In this document: positions 5,187 through 7,939 of the stretch, piece by piece
How positions within the stretch are numbered: the first letter of the stretch is position 1
Layout of the letters: the number at the start of each line of letters is the position of its first letter
DNA from: Gemmataceae bacterium
Lineage (GTDB): Bacteria; Planctomycetota; Planctomycetia; Gemmatales; Gemmataceae
Reading direction: 5' to 3'
Assembly (NCBI GenBank): GCA_947474875.1
Contig: CANJKY010000128.1
Location: 1-7,939 of the forward strand
DNA length: 7,939 nt
Made by a program: the position numbers and the translations under genes
Notes under the pieces: model-generated
The model's database searches: none
Told to the model about the DNA's origin: nothing
What the model saw: the letters and a program-made list of their open reading frames with translations, nothing else

Positions 5187-5762
5187 TCAGCGGATGCCGT
5201 CGGCGAACTCTTCCCGGGCCCGCACCGGGGCGTCGCTCAGATGGGTGCCCCGCGGGGCGGGGCCGTGCCCGGCGTGGGCCGCCACCCGCTTCCCGCCGCC
5301 CATCTCCGCCACCATCCCGCCGTAGCTCATCGGGTGGTCTTCGTAGTCCCCGGCGTCGTAGTCGTCGTACCGGCACACGTACCCCGGCATCTTCGCCCGC
5401 TCCTTCTCCTCGTGGAAGGTGCGGATGACCGCCGCCTGCACCAACTCCCGCGCGCCGGCGTGGATGGGGTGGGCGATATCCGCGTGCAGCTTCGCCCGCC
5501 CGTCCGGGTCGCGGGCCGCCCGCGCCTCGTCCAGTTTGTGCCCGCACCCGTTGCAGAACCGCGCCCGCAGGTGGTTCTTGCACCCGCACCCGCACCGGTC
5601 CATCAGCTTGCGGCTGGGCATGGCGACGAACACCCCCCGCGTGCCCTCGATGATCTTCAGGTCCCGCACCACGAACGCGTTGTCGAACGTGACCGAGCAG
5701 AACGCCATCAGCCGCTCGCTGTTCATCTCGCACAGTTTGATGCGGACTTCGGTGATCGTCAC
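5187..5762 (-). CDS. spoVG: SpoVG-family protein with Cys-rich insert and long tail
   Basis: This 191-aa protein is clearly SpoVG-like: TITEVRIKLCEMNSERLMAFCSVTF leads into DNAFVVRDLKIIEGTRGVFVAMPSRK (about 27-52), and after an insert HADIAHPI (93-100) and ELVQAAVIRTFHEEKE close the domain. SpoVG proteins are nucleic-acid-binding regulators (septation and sporulation in Bacillus, virulence genes in Staphylococcus), normally about 85-100 aa. Here about 35 residues are inserted in the core, with C57, C59, C61, C70 and C73 (CGCGC...CNGC), resembling a zinc ribbon. A tail of about 65 residues follows, acidic then Gly/Ala-rich. The start is GTG at 5762: AAGGAG (5771-5776) lies 8 nt upstream, whereas the in-frame GTG at 5771 overlaps that Shine-Dalgarno. 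It lies 34 nt after ispE and before a terminator, so it is probably the last gene of that operon. Its target in this organism is unknown. Confidence 0.9.
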   Translation of the reverse strand: MTITEVRIKLCEMNSERLMAFCSVTFDNAFVVRDLKIIEGTRGVFVAMPSRKLMDRCGCGCKNHLRARFCNGCGHKLDEARAARDPDGRAKLHADIAHPIHAGARELVQAAVIRTFHEEKERAKMPGYVCRYDDYDAGDYEDHPMSYGGMVAEMGGGKRVAAHAGHGPAPRGTHLSDAPVRAREEFADGIR

Positions 5763-5770
5763 GGGGGGCA

Positions 5771-5776
5771 CTCCTT
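5771..5776 (-). promoter_or_regulatory. Shine-Dalgarno that sets the spoVG start
   Basis: AAGGAG on the minus strand, 8 nt before the GTG at 5762. It overlaps an upstream in-frame GTG (5771) that would otherwise be the longer start, so the shorter 191-aa product is preferred. Confidence 0.75.
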
Positions 5777-5796
5777 TGCAGAGGTGGGGCAGACGG

Positions 5797-6777
5797 TCAG
5801 GTCATGGCACCGGGGGTGGTCACGGCGAACGCCCGACAACCGGGCAACTCGTCGCGGGTTTCGGTCTCGAACCGGCGGGCGACGCGGGCGGCGTCTTGGC
5901 GGTCGCGGCACACGGCGAACACGCACGACCCGCTCCCACTCAGCAGGCAGCCGAGCGGCCCGCACGAGTTGAGGGCGTCGTATACCCGCCGCACCACCGG
6001 TTGCAAGTCGAATGCGGCCGGCTGTAGCCGGTTGTGCAGCGCCGCCGCCACCCGTGTCGGATCGCCGGACGCCAGGGCCGCGAGGGCTTCTTGCCCATCG
6101 AGCGGCGCGGCCGGCACCGTCACCCGCCTGTACACCTCGGCCGTCGGACACCCGACCGGCGGCTTCACGATCACCAGGTGCAGCGGTCCACCGACCGCTG
6201 CCGGGGTCACGATCTCGCCGCGGCCGGTACACCAGCCGGGGCCGTTGAGCAGAAACACCGGCACGTCCGACCCGACCGCCGCGGCCACCGGGGCGAGTTC
6301 CCGGGTGCTGCGGTTCAGCCCCCACACCGCGTTCAGCGCCGCAATCGCCGTCGCCGCGTCGCTCGACCCGCCGCCCAGCCCGGCCTCGTGCGGGATACGT
6401 TTGGTCAGCCGGATGTCCGCCCCGGCCGTCACTCCGAACGCCCGCCGCAGCCCTTCCGCCGCCTTCCACACCAGGTTGGTCGGGCCGGCCGGCACGGTCG
6501 GCGGGTCGCACACCAGCCGCAGTTCCCCGCCCGCCGCTTGCTGCACTTCCAGCGTGTCGTACAGGTTCACCGGCGTGATCAGCGTCGCCAGCTCGTGGAA
6601 CCCGTCCGCCCGCTTGCCCAGCACTTCCAGGAACAGGTTCACCTTCGCCGCCGCCCGGATGACGCGGCCGGACGCCCCGGTGGGTAGTCCGGGGTGCGGC
6701 CGGTCATCCGGGCACACGCCGGGGCTACCGGCGGGGGTTCCGTCGGACGGCAGGTCGCTCGCGCGTCGGCTCGGCAT
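5797..6777 (-). CDS. ispE: 4-diphosphocytidyl-2-C-methyl-D-erythritol kinase
   Basis: IspE is a GHMP-family kinase of the MEP pathway that phosphorylates CDP-methylerythritol with ATP on the way to isopentenyl diphosphate. Signatures are AAAKVNLFLEVLGKRADGFHEL (42-63, catalytic Lys45), PHEAGLGGGSSDAATA (129-144, ATP-binding glycine loop), VGSDVPVF (168-175, catalytic Asp171) and LLSGSGSCVFA (278-288). From the ATG at 6777 the protein is 326 aa, with about 38 residues before the first conserved strand. That stretch is Pro/Arg/Gly-rich and unlike a domain, and the ATG lacks a Shine-Dalgarno. A GTG at 6717 would give 306 aa, closer to the usual 285-300. The start is therefore uncertain; the identity is not. 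spoVG follows 34 nt downstream on the same strand. Confidence 0.95.
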   Translation of the reverse strand: MPSRRASDLPSDGTPAGSPGVCPDDRPHPGLPTGASGRVIRAAAKVNLFLEVLGKRADGFHELATLITPVNLYDTLEVQQAAGGELRLVCDPPTVPAGPTNLVWKAAEGLRRAFGVTAGADIRLTKRIPHEAGLGGGSSDAATAIAALNAVWGLNRSTRELAPVAAAVGSDVPVFLLNGPGWCTGRGEIVTPAAVGGPLHLVIVKPPVGCPTAEVYRRVTVPAAPLDGQEALAALASGDPTRVAAALHNRLQPAAFDLQPVVRRVYDALNSCGPLGCLLSGSGSCVFAVCRDRQDAARVARRFETETRDELPGCRAFAVTTPGAMT

Positions 6778-6968
6778 CGGGGATCACGGGTCGCGGAGGT
6801 GTGACAGGGAACCCGTCCGTGGGCTGGCGTGGGGCGGACGTGAGACCGTCCGTGGTCGGTCGGAAGCGAAGGCCGCGGGTCGGGGTGCTGGCATCGACCT
6901 GCGGGGCCGGCCTCTCGGTGCTACTCCTGGTGGATTGGTGGGGAAGTTAGCCAGAAAAAATCGACGGG
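6778..6968. other. Intergenic spacer upstream of ispE
   Basis: This 191-bp gap holds no convincing gene. CCGTCCGTGG occurs twice as a direct repeat (6813-6822 and 6846-6855), and CGGACG (6835-6840) is complementary to part of the second copy, giving a weak hairpin. A minus-strand reading frame through the gap is Arg/Pro-rich and starts at a TTG without a Shine-Dalgarno, so it was not called. The weak promoter described separately is at the right end. Confidence 0.4.
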
Positions 6969-6972
6969 TCAA
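6944..6972 (-). promoter_or_regulatory. Candidate promoter for ispE-spoVG
   Basis: On the minus strand TTGACC (6967-6972, five of six to TTGACA) is followed by a 17-bp spacer with a T-run and then TAACTT (6944-6949, only three of six to TATAAT). The -35 overlaps the stop of the upstream gene. It would give a leader of about 160 nt before the annotated ispE ATG. The -10 match is weak. Confidence 0.3.
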
Positions 6973-7939
6973 GAGAGAAGGGGCGGGGAAGATCCGGAAT
7001 CCGGGGAATCGTCTGTCCGGTTTCTCGCCAGCCGCCTGAGCAGCACAACGAGGGCGACGAACACCGCCACGATCCCGCCGACAACCCAGAGGGTGTGCTG
7101 CAACGACCGAGTCGGCGGCTCCGGGGTTGGTGGAGCGGGCGGCGGATCCTTCTTATCCTCCGGCACCAGCGACCCGTCTTCGGCAACCACCAGGGTGACG
7201 ACCCCCTTCGGCGACTTCCGCATATCTATCACGTGACTCCCGACCGGGAACTTGATGACGAACCGGTCGTCCGGGATCGAGTCACGCAACTCGAACGAAT
7301 CCACCGTCACCGCCGTGCGGGTCGGCAGATATCCGAATCTCGTGGCCGCGGAAGTCGTCCACCGGTTCGGAACCCAGCCGAGGGTCGGGTGAGGCGCGTA
7401 CTCGATCGTCGTGTCGCCGATCCGTTTCGGCAGATACCCCGCTTCAGGATCCAGCCAGAACGTCTGTCTCGACGTGTTGTACGGCCCTACAATCTCCCGC
7501 TCGATCTCGACACACCGCGTGCCGTCGAATACCTCGTCCCGGCCGGTCATTCGTAACGTTTGCCGCAACCCGCCGTTGTCCTCCCGCTCGCTCAGGAGGG
7601 CGAGCGGGGTGCCGGGCGATACTCCGCGGAAAGCCCAGCGGAGGGGGGCCACGATGTCACCGGGCCAGCCGACTGAGTCGTCCGGCGAACTCAAGCCCTG
7701 GGTGTATTCGAGTTCTCCGGCCTGCGAACCGTTCACTCGGACGCTGCCGAAGCGGGTGAAGACCTGCGTACCGTCACACGCCAACTCTTGGTGATTGCGA
7801 AGCATTCCGTTCGCCATGCCGGCCAACCGCACGCCGTCTACCTCGTACCAGAACCGGTTGCCGTTCACCGCCAGCTTCACCGTGTCGGAGCCGGCGAAAT
7901 CCTTCCGCTCCTTCGTCCCAACCGGTTGGATTCCCTTCC
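6969..7939 (-). CDS. Probable exported LolA-like protein with C-terminal membrane anchor (5' end beyond the window)
   Basis: The frame is open from the right edge to the TGA at 6969-6971. A GTG at 7880 is in frame, but coding sequence appears to continue upstream of it (GIQPVGTKERKDFAGSDTVK), so the true start and any signal peptide are probably outside the window. Counting from 7880, the 303 residues are rich in beta-strand patterns such as NRFWYEVDGVRLAG, DGTQVFTRFGSVRVNG and RQTFWLDPEAGYLPKRIGD (138-156). The last motif resembles LolA/LppX-fold proteins, which bind lipids or lipoproteins; this link is by pattern only. After residue 240 come a Pro-rich linker (PPPAPPTPEPP, 247-257), one membrane segment (about 262-282) and a basic LRRLARNR stop-transfer sequence. 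This suggests a periplasm-facing domain anchored by its C-terminus. Function is unknown. ispE follows downstream on the same strand. Confidence 0.7.
   Translation of the reverse strand, partial: KGIQPVGTKERKDFAGSDTVKLAVNGNRFWYEVDGVRLAGMANGMLRNHQELACDGTQVFTRFGSVRVNGSQAGELEYTQGLSSPDDSVGWPGDIVAPLRWAFRGVSPGTPLALLSEREDNGGLRQTLRMTGRDEVFDGTRCVEIEREIVGPYNTSRQTFWLDPEAGYLPKRIGDTTIEYAPHPTLGWVPNRWTTSAATRFGYLPTRTAVTVDSFELRDSIPDDRFVIKFPVGSHVIDMRKSPKGVVTLVVAEDGSLVPEDKKDPPPAPPTPEPPTRSLQHTLWVVGGIVAVFVALVVLLRRLARNRTDDSPDSGSSPPLLS

Noticed and set aside
6784..6972. 62-aa minus-strand reading frame between the LolA-like gene and ispE
   Set aside because: TTG start without a Shine-Dalgarno and Arg/Pro-rich composition; no domain pattern.
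7022..7100. Sorting signal (LPXTG or PEP-CTERM type) at the C-terminus of the LolA-like protein
   Set aside because: A membrane segment and basic end are present, but no LPXTG or PEP motif precedes them.

Overview
The window looks like chromosomal DNA from a high-GC planctomycete, most likely of the Gemmata group. The evidence is very GC-rich coding sequence, small Gly/Ala/Pro-rich membrane and exported proteins, an mcsA-mcsB pair outside a Bacillus-like ctsR/clpC setting, a SpoVG protein with an inserted Cys cluster, and genes spaced by dispersed palindromic DNA. This placement is inference; no rRNA or other phylogenetic marker is present. No phage, transposase, CRISPR array or tRNA was seen.

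Left block (minus strand, 1-1573): two tandem McsA-like zinc-finger/UVR proteins are followed by the N-terminal half of the protein arginine kinase McsB, which runs off the left edge. mcsA2 and mcsB share a 4-nt ATGA overlap. In Bacillus, McsA activates McsB, which phosphorylates arginines to mark proteins for ClpCP. Here the activator gene is present twice.

Middle block (plus strand, 1779-5135): proC (proline synthesis), guaA (GMP synthetase), an 83-aa unknown protein and a 150-aa membrane protein. Each of the three gaps between these four genes holds a different palindromic element. The first is built from ACGAAT units at 9-bp spacing, the second from GCGGAT units about 9-12 bp apart, and the third is a perfect 25-bp inverted repeat whose arms are themselves palindromes. 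The block ends at a strong bidirectional terminator (5142-5171).

Right block (minus strand, 5187-7939): a gene cut off at the right edge encodes a probable exported LolA-like protein with a C-terminal membrane anchor. It is followed by ispE (isoprenoid precursor synthesis) and spoVG. ispE beside spoVG recalls the Bacillus ispE-purR-yabJ-spoVG order. The SpoVG here is about twice the usual length because of a Cys-rich insert and a long tail.

Most genes are housekeeping. I see no clear new defence or mobile system. The items most worth a second look are the three palindromic elements, the modified SpoVG, and the duplicated McsA with altered zinc ligands.
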